Origin: Ignavibacteria bacterium
GTDB lineage: Bacteria > Bacteroidota > Ignavibacteria > SZUA-365
Direction of reading: 5' to 3'
NCBI GenBank assembly: GCA_016720835.1
Contig: JADKJW010000001.1
Span: forward strand, 186,001-250,000
Length of the DNA: 64,000 nucleotides
Positions 1 through 8,202 of this stretch are shown here, in pieces. Position 1 is the stretch's first letter, and each line of letters opens with the position of its first letter. Under the pieces are notes generated by a model that saw nothing but the letters and a program-made list of their open reading frames with translations, was not told the origin of the DNA and searched no databases. The translations under genes were made by a program, and so were the position numbers.

Positions 1-175
1 CGTATATCCTGGACTACCTCGATCATTTCGAATGATCATAGACCGTACGTGAGGACATCGGATGAGCTGGATCGGGCAAATGCCCCTCGATTTCAAGAAG
101 TCGAATCCTTACTATACTTGTCGGCTGAATCGGCATTGTTTTTTTCAACGGATGCGGCTATCTTTGTGATTCGAT

Positions 176-252
176 GCGCCTGTAGCTCAATTGGATAGAG
201 CGTTGGCCTCCGAAGCCAAAGGTTGAGGGTTCGATTCCCCCCGGGCGTACCA
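176..252 (+). tRNA. tRNA-Arg (anticodon CCG), CCA encoded
   Basis: The sequence folds as a complete cloverleaf. The 7-bp acceptor stem (176-182 with 242-248) contains two G-T wobbles. The D-arm begins at 185. The anticodon stem TTGGC/GCCAA encloses the loop CTCCGAA, which puts CCG at positions 34-36, so it reads CGG codons as arginine. The T-loop is TTCGATT on a 5-bp stem with one A-C mismatch. A templated CCA ends the gene at 252. An apparent coding start at 223 lies inside this gene and was rejected as the start of the following CDS. Confidence 0.93.
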
Positions 253-288
253 GCGTCGTTGTCCCAATATCTTTCCTGGAGAATACGA

Positions 289-990
289 GTGTTAACCGCG
301 AAAAAGAAGATTGCCGTCCGCGAAGCGGTACCCCAGTCGAGCATGATGTCGTCTGTGGAGCGTGCAAAAGATTTCTATGGCGAGTACAGCCGCTACATTT
401 TCGGCGGATTGGCGCTGGTCGCCGCCATCGTCATCGTGGGATATATCATGATGGCGGGAAAGGGCGAGAATGAAACGCAGGCCAGCATGCAGCTCCGCAA
501 GGTCGTGGCACTGTACCAGCAGCAGCAGTACAAGCTCGCCATTACCGGTGATCCGGCGCGCGGCGTTCCCGGTCTGAAGGATATTGCCGACAAATACGGC
601 AGCACGCCGTCCGGCTCTGTCGCGGCGCTGTACCTGGGAAATTGCTATCTCTACACGGACCAGTTCGACAAGGCGCTCGAGGCGTTCGACGCGGCAAGTC
701 CTTCCGACGATCTGACCGCATCGAATGTTCTGGCCGGCAAGGCAGCCGCCTATGAAGGGAAGAAACTGTACGTTGAAGCGGCAGAAACGTACGAAAAGGC
801 TGCAAAAGCCTTCGTCAACGATTTGCTGTCCGCCAATCGCTTCCTCTGCGCGGGCAGGAACTACGCCATGGCCGGAAACAAGGAAAAGGCCCTCGCAGCC
901 CTCGAGAAGGTATCCGAAGCGAAAACTCCTCGCTACGAAAATGATGTGAAACGCCTGATCGCCCAGTACGATTTGGAGAAAACGGACTGA
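289..990 (+). CDS. membrane-anchored tetratricopeptide (TPR) repeat protein
   Basis: About 233 residues. I chose the GTG at 289 because a GGAGA-type ribosome site sits just upstream and earlier in-frame starts fall inside the tRNA gene. The N-terminus is basic and precedes one membrane segment (about residues 36-56). The rest is alpha-helical with helix-turn-helix TPR-like pairs, including motifs such as AALYLGNCYLYTDQFDKALE (about 115-135) and repeats that follow it. The arrangement of one membrane span plus soluble TPRs resembles YfgM/TPR_21-type proteins, which assist periplasmic protein traffic or complex assembly. Its partner here is unknown. It is followed at once by a strong terminator, so it is probably monocistronic. 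The TPR family call is solid; the specific role is inference. Confidence 0.8.
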   Translation: MLTAKKKIAVREAVPQSSMMSSVERAKDFYGEYSRYIFGGLALVAAIVIVGYIMMAGKGENETQASMQLRKVVALYQQQQYKLAITGDPARGVPGLKDIADKYGSTPSGSVAALYLGNCYLYTDQFDKALEAFDAASPSDDLTASNVLAGKAAAYEGKKLYVEAAETYEKAAKAFVNDLLSANRFLCAGRNYAMAGNKEKALAALEKVSEAKTPRYENDVKRLIAQYDLEKTD

Positions 991-1013
991 TTCTCCAACA
1001 TATTCCCTGTGAA

Positions 1014-1048
1014 AATGGGCTGCCTTCATCGGCAGCCCATTTTTTTTG
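1014..1048 (+). terminator. Rho-independent terminator after the TPR gene
   Basis: A perfect 11-bp stem (AATGGGCTGCC with GGCAGCCCATT) has a 6-nt loop and is followed by an uninterrupted T tract. It lies 24 bp after the stop codon of the TPR gene. Confidence 0.9.
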
Positions 1049-1323
1049 AATCATTTTCAAAGCATGCCCGTGATTCAGACGTTCTTGAAATATCGACACG
1101 GCGAGGACACTATCGTGCAGGCAAAGGTTGCAAGCAATGAAGCGTCGGCGTGCGTGTAATGCAATTTTCGCAACCGCCGATCTGCGTATGACGCTATGGC
1201 GCTGATGTAAGTCATTTAATAACAATACGAGTGCAGCAATTGGCGTGATGTACATCCGTTTTGGCCTACTCTGTGTAGCTATGGTCTTTGAGACTGTAGA
1301 AACTACAAAAACGGAACAATACC

Positions 1324-3021
1324 ATGCGCACACTGACACTACTTGCAACACTCGTCCTGATTCTCACTCTCCAGTCAACTCTTCAGGCTCAGAGCTACAG
1401 CGATGTGATGGTGCTCGAAAACAGCAACAGCACCATCAGTCAGGATGTCTCAGCCTATTTCAAGGCACAGAGAAGCATCCCTGACGCGAACATTTGTTCG
1501 ATTTCGATGCCGACGACGGATGAGATCGACTCGAGTACGTACGCGTCGATCGTCACGACCATAAAGAACTACATGGCATCGACCGGGTTGACGACAACCA
1601 TCAAATACATCGTCACAACGCAGGGCGTTCCCTTGAAGGTCCGTCGCTCCTCATCGGTGTTCAGTCCGACATCGAATGCGGGTTCATTCGACAGCGACTT
1701 GTGTCTGATGAACAGCTCGCTTGAAGCACAGATGGGCAAACCCGGCTACACCTCGAATCCGTATGCGTTCAGCGCGGCCCGATTCACGCGCAGCAGTACG
1801 TTCAGCAATATCTACCTGGTGACTCGCCTCGCGGGATACACCTACACGGACATCAAGGGTTTGATCGACAGAGCGCGTCAGCCGTATCAGTCGGCCGGAA
1901 AGTTCGTGTTCGACCTGGACCTCGTCAAGGGTGCGAGCGTCCTGAACACGCGGATGGTGACCGCAAGAAACACCCTCCGCGGCCGGGGATTCGACGTGTT
2001 GATGGATTCGACCAATGCGTACGTCGTCGAACAGGACCGGGTGCTCGGCTACACCAGTTGGGGCAGCAATGACGCGAACTGGTCGTCGTACACGCAGAAA
2101 GCGCAGCCGCATTTCGACTGGTCGGCGAAGGCGATTGCCGAATGGTACGTGAGTTCTTCCGGCCGCTCCTTCAGCGATTCCACGTTCATCGAGCCCAGCA
2201 TCGGCTGGCAGGCGATGTCGGGCGACCTCGTGCATGAAGGCGTGACCGGAGTGAAGGGCTACGTGTGGGAGCCGTATTCCTCCGCGATGGCTCGCGTCGA
2301 ATATCTCTTTGAACGCTGGACGAACAGCACCGGTTTCACGCTTGCGGAGACGTATTACTACGCCTCCACCTGTCTCGGATGGATGGATGTCGTGATCGGC
2401 GACCCGAAAGCGACGTTTGCGGGACAGGGGCATTTACCGGTCGAGCTCGTCGCCTTCGGCGGCATGGTGCGGAACACCGAAATCCATCTGCAGTGGAAGA
2501 CCGCCACAGAGACCAACAACTTCGGCTTCGACGTGCAGAAGAGCGTCGACGGCGCCTGGACCACGTTGGGCTTCGTCTCCGGCAACGGCACGAGCAACGC
2601 GCCGATCAACTACTCCTTCATCGATCCCACCGTGCAGCGCGTGAACACCTACCGTCTGCGCCAGATCGATCGGGACGGTGAAACATCGTACAGCAACATC
2701 ATCCAGGTGTCGGGTGTGAACGAGCAGAGTTTCCGTCTCGCGCAGAACTACCCGAATCCCTTCACGACGAGCACATCCGTCGCATACACGCTGCCTCACG
2801 AAGCCACGGTCTCCGTTCGCATCTTCTCGATCACCGGGGAGGAAGTCGCGACGCTCGTTTCAAACGAGACCCAGCCGACCGGAAATCACACCCTGCTCTG
2901 GAACGGAGCCGACGCGCTCGGGAGACCGCTGCCCTCAGGACTGTACCTGTGCCGTTTCTCCGCTTCACGCGCTGACCAGCCCGTGTTTACCGATGTCCGC
3001 CGCATGAGCCTCGTGCAGTAA
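1324..3021 (+). CDS. TIGR03790-family protein with T9SS sorting domain
   Basis: 565 residues with a clear Sec signal peptide (hydrophobic core LLATLVLILTL, cleavage after LQAQ). Residues 25-370 match my recollection of the TIGR03790 family, for example VLENSNSTISQDVSAYFKAQ and IKYIVTTQGVPLKVRR, a domain of unknown function found in secreted proteins. A beta-sandwich stretch follows (about 375-465). The last 90 residues begin with FRLAQNYPNPF and continue TSVAYTLP and GLYLCRFSA, the usual type A C-terminal sorting domain recognised by the type IX secretion system. It should be exported across the outer membrane and released or anchored to the surface. It has its own terminator and a roughly 275-bp leader without another gene. 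The catalytic role is unknown. Confidence 0.85.
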   Translation: MRTLTLLATLVLILTLQSTLQAQSYSDVMVLENSNSTISQDVSAYFKAQRSIPDANICSISMPTTDEIDSSTYASIVTTIKNYMASTGLTTTIKYIVTTQGVPLKVRRSSSVFSPTSNAGSFDSDLCLMNSSLEAQMGKPGYTSNPYAFSAARFTRSSTFSNIYLVTRLAGYTYTDIKGLIDRARQPYQSAGKFVFDLDLVKGASVLNTRMVTARNTLRGRGFDVLMDSTNAYVVEQDRVLGYTSWGSNDANWSSYTQKAQPHFDWSAKAIAEWYVSSSGRSFSDSTFIEPSIGWQAMSGDLVHEGVTGVKGYVWEPYSSAMARVEYLFERWTNSTGFTLAETYYYASTCLGWMDVVIGDPKATFAGQGHLPVELVAFGGMVRNTEIHLQWKTATETNNFGFDVQKSVDGAWTTLGFVSGNGTSNAPINYSFIDPTVQRVNTYRLRQIDRDGETSYSNIIQVSGVNEQSFRLAQNYPNPFTTSTSVAYTLPHEATVSVRIFSITGEEVATLVSNETQPTGNHTLLWNGADALGRPLPSGLYLCRFSASRADQPVFTDVRRMSLVQ

Positions 3022-3046
3022 CATTGCTCGAAACAGATCCCGAAAG

Positions 3047-3072
3047 AACCCCGCCGAAACGCGGGGTTTTTT
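3047..3072 (+). terminator. Rho-independent terminator after the TIGR03790 gene
   Basis: An 8-bp stem (AACCCCGC with GCGGGGTT) has a 6-nt loop and is followed by a run of T. It lies 25 bp after the stop codon. Confidence 0.88.
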
Positions 3073-3224
3073 CATGTCTTGTTTCCACGACAGGCTTGTC
3101 CTGATTTTCGTCCCGCGACCGGCCGCGGGGATGGCGTTTTCGCCAAACGCAGAACAAAATCACGATCCACGCGTATTGGCATTCTGTTTGCGGATTCCAC
3201 TTCAGAACATCACCGGAGAACACC

Positions 3225-4055
3225 ATGAAACGCCTTCTTACCATCTGCATCCTGTCACCGCTCATCCTCCTCGGGGCCTGTGACAACGCGCACTACCCGA
3301 ACGACGCCGACTACGACATCACCGCACCTCTTCCGCCCGTGGGCATCGTCTCGGTGTCGCTGGATCATGCCGTGGAATTGCGCTGGATCGAGAATCAGGA
3401 GCCGGACGTGGCGGGATACAACATCTACGCGAGCAGCACTCTCCGCGGCCGCTACGACAGGATCGGAACATCGCGAAGCGCGTCCTTCATCGACGACGGC
3501 GCCCGGAACGGTGTGACGTATTACTACGCGGTCACGGTGTATGATTACAGCGGCAACGAAAGCGACCTGAGTCGCGATGTCGTGTACGACACTCCCCGCC
3601 CCGAGGGACGGAATGTGGTTCTGATCGACAGGGTGCGCGACGCACAGAGAGGCGGCTATGATTTTTCCGAGTACCGGGTCGTCCATTACGACACCGATCT
3701 CACCGACATGTATTTCGAAATGAGCGCCACGAACGTGCCGTACCTCGTCGTCTGGGACGATTCCGACATTCAGGACATGGGATACACAAAGAACCTCGAC
3801 GAGATCTCAGCGGCCCCTGAGGCCGGGTGGTCCACGACCCGCGACGCGCTCGCGATCAAGGGTCACACGTACGTCGTCTGGACGCACGACAACCATTTCG
3901 CGAAGGTGCGCATCACCGACATCAGCGGCACATCCATCGTCTTCGACTGGGCCTACCAGGTTGCCGCGGGCAACCCGGAATTGTTCACCGGCAAGCGCCA
4001 CGGCAGCGGCACGGCCCGCGCGCGCAAGTCGGGCGACCCCCACGGCGCACACTGA
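3225..4055 (+). CDS. fibronectin type III lipoprotein
   Basis: 276 residues. The N-terminus MKRLLTICILSPLILLGAC has a lipobox (LGAC, Cys19), so this is a predicted lipoprotein. Residues 37-125 form one Fn3 domain, with landmarks DVAGYNIYAS, the conserved Y of VTYYYAVTVYDYSGNES, and tandem beta-strands. Residues 130-260 are all-beta with no family I recognise. The very end is rich in basic residues and Gly (GKRHGSGTARARKSG). The next gene, another lipoprotein, begins 82 bp downstream on the same strand, so they may be co-transcribed. A likely role is cell-surface binding or scaffolding; no enzyme motif is visible. Confidence 0.8.
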   Translation: MKRLLTICILSPLILLGACDNAHYPNDADYDITAPLPPVGIVSVSLDHAVELRWIENQEPDVAGYNIYASSTLRGRYDRIGTSRSASFIDDGARNGVTYYYAVTVYDYSGNESDLSRDVVYDTPRPEGRNVVLIDRVRDAQRGGYDFSEYRVVHYDTDLTDMYFEMSATNVPYLVVWDDSDIQDMGYTKNLDEISAAPEAGWSTTRDALAIKGHTYVVWTHDNHFAKVRITDISGTSIVFDWAYQVAAGNPELFTGKRHGSGTARARKSGDPHGAH

Positions 4056-4137
4056 CCGGGTTCCGTTCCCGCGCGCATCGTCATTCACGCAATTCCCGAC
4101 CACGCATGTTGAACGCCGCATCGCCACGGAGGATATC

Positions 4138-5418
4138 ATGACACGTCTGCACGTCATCGCCATCATCCTGCTCGCCTTCCTCGCCGCCTGCAGCAGCACG
4201 GCCGCATCCCTGCCGCCACGACCGGTCGCGAGCGACGCGATCGGGACCGACATCGACGTCTGGACGTCCGGAGGCGAGGGGGCGGTGTACCGGGAGGGGG
4301 ACGCCATCGACATCTACTTCCGCGCGAACAGCGACTGTTTCGTCACGGTGTACGACATCAGCACGGACGGCGCGGTGCGCATCCTGTTTCCGCAGTACCC
4401 CGACGACGGATTCGTGTACGGCGGCGTGACGTACCGCCTGCCGGAGTACTACGGTGCGGGTCCGTTTCGCGTGACCGGACCGCGCGGCATCGAGTATCTG
4501 CATGCCGTGGCGACGCTGGAGCCCTCCGCGTTCCGCTACGCGGTGCGATCGCACGGCTACATGCTGGACGTCGACCCGGTGAGTGGAGACCCGTACATCG
4601 CCATCAACAGCATCAACGAGCGCATCATTTCGCGGCATCACATCCGCGCCACCGCCACGACGTCGTTCTTTGTCGGCGGTCTGGTGTGGTACCCCCGCTA
4701 CACCTGCCGCGGCTGCCACGCCGGTCCGGCGCGTTTCGATCCGTACGCGGACGTCTGCACGCGGTACTCGATGATCGTCGCGCACGACTACGATTACTGG
4801 TGGACCCACGACTACCATCCTGCGAGAGTGCACTTCGCGTTCTCCGGACCGTTCTGGCGGTTTGAGCTGCGCACCGGTCCGTTCCGGCCGCATCGCCACC
4901 GGTACACCGACTGCGCGTGGGGATTCGGCAACTATCGTCCCCGCGTGGTCCCGAAACACTCGTACGTCGTGATCGAGCGCACGTCGCCGCGCGTGGAAGC
5001 GCATCGCAGCTACGAGCGGGAGTACCGTCCGATCACCTACACCGAACGTTCGCGGGACGTCGGACGGGAGCGCAGTGCAACGCGCAGCGACGAATCGAGC
5101 CGCACGCGGACCAGCGCCCCGGCATCCACCACGACGCGCGAGCGCAGCGCGACGATGCCCGACGAATCGAGCCGCACGCGGACCAGCGCCCCGGCATCCA
5201 CCACGACGCGCGAGCGCAGCGCGACGATGCCCGACGAATCGAGCCGCACGCGGACCAGCGCCCCGGCATCCACCACGACGCGCGAGCGCAGCGCGACGAT
5301 GCCCGACGAATCGAGCCGCACGGGACAGCGCCCCGGCATCACGCGCGCGAGCGCGGACGATGCCCGACGAATCGAGGGCAGCAAGAGCGCGCGACGGAAA
5401 CGCAGCGATCGGGCGTGA
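4138..5418 (+). CDS. DUF4384-type lipoprotein with 24-residue Arg/Ser/Thr repeats (C-terminus probably frameshifted)
   Basis: I chose the ATG at 4138 because CGGAGGA lies six bases upstream and the start gives a good lipoprotein signal (FLAAC, Cys18). The DUF4384-like domain (about residues 35-130) shows DIYFRANSDCFVTVYDIS and VRILFPQY. A Tyr/His/Trp-rich middle follows (about 170-290). From about residue 318 the chain contains DESSRTRTSAPASTTTRERS repeats of 24 residues, encoded by a 72-bp DNA repeat. The fourth DNA unit is 11 bp short. After it this frame stops at 5418, while the frame ending at 5696 continues with similar composition (for example VTVERSAPVRVTDTP). The native protein therefore probably runs to 5696, about 95 residues longer. 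DUF4384 proteins are often surface lipoproteins in this phylum; the function is unknown. Confidence 0.75.
   Translation: MTRLHVIAIILLAFLAACSSTAASLPPRPVASDAIGTDIDVWTSGGEGAVYREGDAIDIYFRANSDCFVTVYDISTDGAVRILFPQYPDDGFVYGGVTYRLPEYYGAGPFRVTGPRGIEYLHAVATLEPSAFRYAVRSHGYMLDVDPVSGDPYIAINSINERIISRHHIRATATTSFFVGGLVWYPRYTCRGCHAGPARFDPYADVCTRYSMIVAHDYDYWWTHDYHPARVHFAFSGPFWRFELRTGPFRPHRHRYTDCAWGFGNYRPRVVPKHSYVVIERTSPRVEAHRSYEREYRPITYTERSRDVGRERSATRSDESSRTRTSAPASTTTRERSATMPDESSRTRTSAPASTTTRERSATMPDESSRTRTSAPASTTTRERSATMPDESSRTGQRPGITRASADDARRIEGSKSARRKRSDRA
5089..5376 (+). repeat. 72-bp tandem repeat inside the DUF4384 lipoprotein gene
   Basis: Units begin with GACGAATCGAGC at 5089, 5161, 5233, 5305 and 5366. 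The first three are spaced exactly 72 bp apart and nearly identical. The fourth is only 61 bp long and carries several small deletions. The fifth has only its first few codons. Each full unit encodes 24 residues rich in Arg, Ser and Thr. Confidence 0.92.
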
Positions 5419-5739
5419 CAGTACAGCCGGTACACAGTGAACGCTCTCGCGTTGACGATCGGCCGGCTGCAACGACGGAGCGCCCGCGCGTGACCGTGGA
5501 GAGAAGCGCGCCTGTCCGCGTCACCGACACGCCGGTGAAGGAAGCGCCGCGCGTCGAGCGCGGCCGTGAGCAGGCTCCGGCGAGAGAAGCCGCGGCGCCT
5601 CGCGACGACCGTGCGCGGAGCACATCCGCGCCGACGCAGCAGCCCGCGACGAGGGAACGCAGTGACCGGCAGAGCGGCGGCAGCCGCAGCAGGTAACCCG
5701 TATGCACACCTGATGCGGGCACGCGCCGCACGAAGTGAC

Positions 5740-5770
5740 CAGGCGGGATTCTCCCGCCTGTTTGATTTTG
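5740..5770 (+). terminator. hairpin terminator
   Basis: A 9-bp stem (CAGGCGGGA with TCCCGCCTG) has a 3-nt loop and is followed by TTTGATTTT. It closes the lipoprotein transcript 45 bp after the stop codon at 5696, which supports 5696 as the true gene end. Confidence 0.8.
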
Positions 5771-5786
5771 CGCATCCAAACGGAGT

Positions 5787-6317
5787 ATGTTTCCCGTCAT
5801 GAAGGGAAAGCGCACGACATCGACCGCATGGACACTTGCCGCAGTTGCCTGCGGTGCCGCCTTGTTGTCCGTTCGCCCCGCCGCCGCGCAGCCCTTCGCC
5901 GCCGTTGCGGAGCATGTCCCCGTTGTCGCGCATGACGGCGTCGCGTCGAATCCGCAGGAGAAGGATTTGTCGGATGCGCGCCGTCTCCTCACGCGCATCG
6001 AAGGCGCGCTGGCCTCGGGCGACAGCCGCTCGCTGCTGCCGTTCCTGAACGCGAAAATGTTCCTGACGCTGTTCACCGGCGAGAGCGGGTACTACAGCGC
6101 GGAGCAAGCCGCGTTCATCCTGCGCAATTTCTTTCACACGCACTCCTCGATCGGCTGTTCGTTCCACAACACGAATGTCGGCGACGACAGCGCGTTCGGC
6201 GTCGGGACGCTGACGTTCGTCAAACGCGGGCAGCGCGGCTCCGCCCAGGTGTTCGTGTCTCTCGCGGCGGGCAAGGGCGGCTGGCGCATCACGCAGATCA
6301 CGGTCGCGCAGCGCTGA
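5787..6317 (+). CDS. exported DUF4783-type protein
   Basis: 176 residues from the ATG at 5787. The ATG at 5799 (MKGKRTTS) has better ribosome-site spacing and gives a cleaner signal peptide (LAAVACGAALLSVRPAAAQ). The mature part resembles DUF4783, a small NTF2-like fold protein of Bacteroidota. Landmarks are IEGALASGDSRSLLPFLNAK, YYSAEQAAFILRNFF and the closing strand GWRITQITVAQR. It is probably periplasmic. The downstream histidine kinase starts only 21 bp after its stop, so the two are likely co-transcribed; a sensory accessory role is possible but unproven. Confidence 0.8.
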   Translation: MFPVMKGKRTTSTAWTLAAVACGAALLSVRPAAAQPFAAVAEHVPVVAHDGVASNPQEKDLSDARRLLTRIEGALASGDSRSLLPFLNAKMFLTLFTGESGYYSAEQAAFILRNFFHTHSSIGCSFHNTNVGDDSAFGVGTLTFVKRGQRGSAQVFVSLAAGKGGWRITQITVAQR

Positions 6318-6338
6318 CCGCGACCGAAGGACGCGCGC

Positions 6339-8202
6339 GTGCGATTGCCCGGCAACCCGGCTCCTCCCGGCAGACGATGGATCATCGCCTCGACGGTCAC
6401 CACCGTGCTGCTCGGAATGGTGTTCGCAGGAAGAGTGTTCTTTCTGCACACGATCGAGCGCGACTGGCCCGCCATCCGCGAGGGCGTCGACAGCACCCTC
6501 GCCGCATCAATCGCGCGCGAGCTGCATGCATATTATCAGACACAGGAATCCTTTTTTCAGCGCCTGCGGGAAACTCCCGCCGTGGACGCGTTGCTGACCT
6601 CGACCGACCACTCCCGTCGCGCCGCCGCGCTGCGCGACATCCTGGACGGGACCCGATCAGACGGCACCGCCTTCGAGATCCGCAGCAGGGACGGCGATCT
6701 CGCTGCCTACGCGGGGAGACCCATCCCGCGGCGTCGCGATGCCGACGGCGCGAGCACCGCGCCATCCATCATCTCCGAAGGGCTGTTCACTTTTCTCCTG
6801 CTCGAAGGCGGGATCAACGACCGCGAGGGCAGGAAGATCGGCAGTCTGCGCATCGCCGCGCCGCTCCTCGTGCGGGCGCCCGCCACCAACCGGTACTTCG
6901 ACGATCGCAGTCTCCGCGCGTCGCTCGAGGAGTCGACCGGAACGGACATCCTTCTCGAGTTCGGTTCCGGCTCCCCGCTGACGCGCGACGGTCGCTATCT
7001 CCCGGTTCCGATCGTCTTCGGCGGCAGGGCGATCGGCAACGCCTTCACCCTGCGCACGAATCCCGCGGAGTACCGGCACATCGTGGAGCAGCATTTCGAC
7101 ACCGCGACCGCCTTCCTCCTTGCGTTCCTGCTCGCGATTCTTTCGCTCTTCCTCGCGCGGCACGCAGTGCCGCTGCTTCCTCCTTCCACGCGGCTGCCCG
7201 GCATGATCCTGCTGCTGTGGACGGTTCGCGCGGTGCTCTTCATCACGAACGCCGGAACCCATCTCCTTCCTGACACGCTGCTGAATCCGGCGGTCTTCGC
7301 GTCATCGTTCGGCGGCGGCATCGCCAGTTCGATCGGCGAGCTCACCATCTCGATGCTGTTTCTGTTCGCGAGCGTCCTCGCGGTCGCGCGCGCCGTCCTG
7401 CGCGTCAGCGCGGACACCCCGTTCTCCCGTGGCGGAACCATCGCGTCCCTCGTGCTCATCCCGGTGACGCTGCCGGTGATCGCGCGGGGGTACGCCGCGT
7501 CGATGCAGAGTTTCGTCACGGACAGCGCGTTCAATTTTGACGACGTCGTTCCGCTCTTCTCCGATCCCTCGATGCTGTTGATGCTGTTCGACGTGTTCCT
7601 GTTGAGCGCGTCGGCGATGCTCGCCGTCCTCGCGATGCAGCATGCGCTGCGCAGGGCTTTGCGCGGCAGCGGCATGGCGGGCCGCGCATCGTTCGCGTAT
7701 TGGGCGGCTGCCGTGGCCGTTCCGTTGTTCCTCTTCGCCGCGCTCACGCGCGACCTGCTTTTTCCGCTCTGGGTGTATGCGTGCGTCTCGACCGTCGTCC
7801 TGACCGGGGCGCACCCATGGAGTCACCTCGTCCCGCCGGGACGATGGAGCGCCGGCACCCTGTTTCTCGTCGTCTGGTTCGGCGCAACGATGTGCGCCGC
7901 GTCGCTCCTTCACCATTTCATGCAGTTGCGCAGGTTCGGGGAGGTGGACATCATCGCCGAGCAGCTCGCGCGGCCGATCGACGGGTGGTCGTCGGCGCTT
8001 GCCGGGCAGGCGGGACAGCAGCTCGCCGCCACCGTGCTCGCGAGCGACGACAGCGGCGACGCGTTCTCGCTCTGGTCGGCATCCCTCCTGAGCAGTCAGC
8101 CCAACAATTCCGCGGTCCTCCTGTACGATCGCGAAGGCAGGGAGCGATCGCGTTTCGTGGCGGGGATTGATCCGCGCGATCTTGACAGCGCCCGGTTGCG
8201 CG
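6339..8202 (+). CDS. NtrY-like sensor histidine kinase, N-terminal sensor part (frameshifted from the kinase part)
   Basis: The GTG at 6339 has GAAGGA seven bases upstream. This frame codes convincingly for about 620 residues: a first membrane segment (about 14-34), an extracytoplasmic domain (about 35-250), then several further hydrophobic segments (for example FLLAFLLAILSLFLARHA and MILLLWTVRAVLFIT), and a second soluble stretch near LYDREGRERSRFVAG. At about 8198-8204 the coding signal jumps to another frame; removing one base of the GCGCGGCGG run restores RLRAVLALPAD and a continuous protein of about 1280 residues ending at 10188. The open frame itself runs on to 9410, but that tail is Arg-rich noise. 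Whether this is a true mutation or a sequencing error cannot be told from the sequence. Confidence 0.75.

Noticed and set aside
1..35. A possible C-terminal tail (YILDYLDHFE then stop) of a gene beginning before the window
   Set aside because: Plausible but only ten residues; not enough to support a call.
223..288. An earlier start for the TPR protein
   Set aside because: It lies within the tRNA-Arg gene and lacks a ribosome site.
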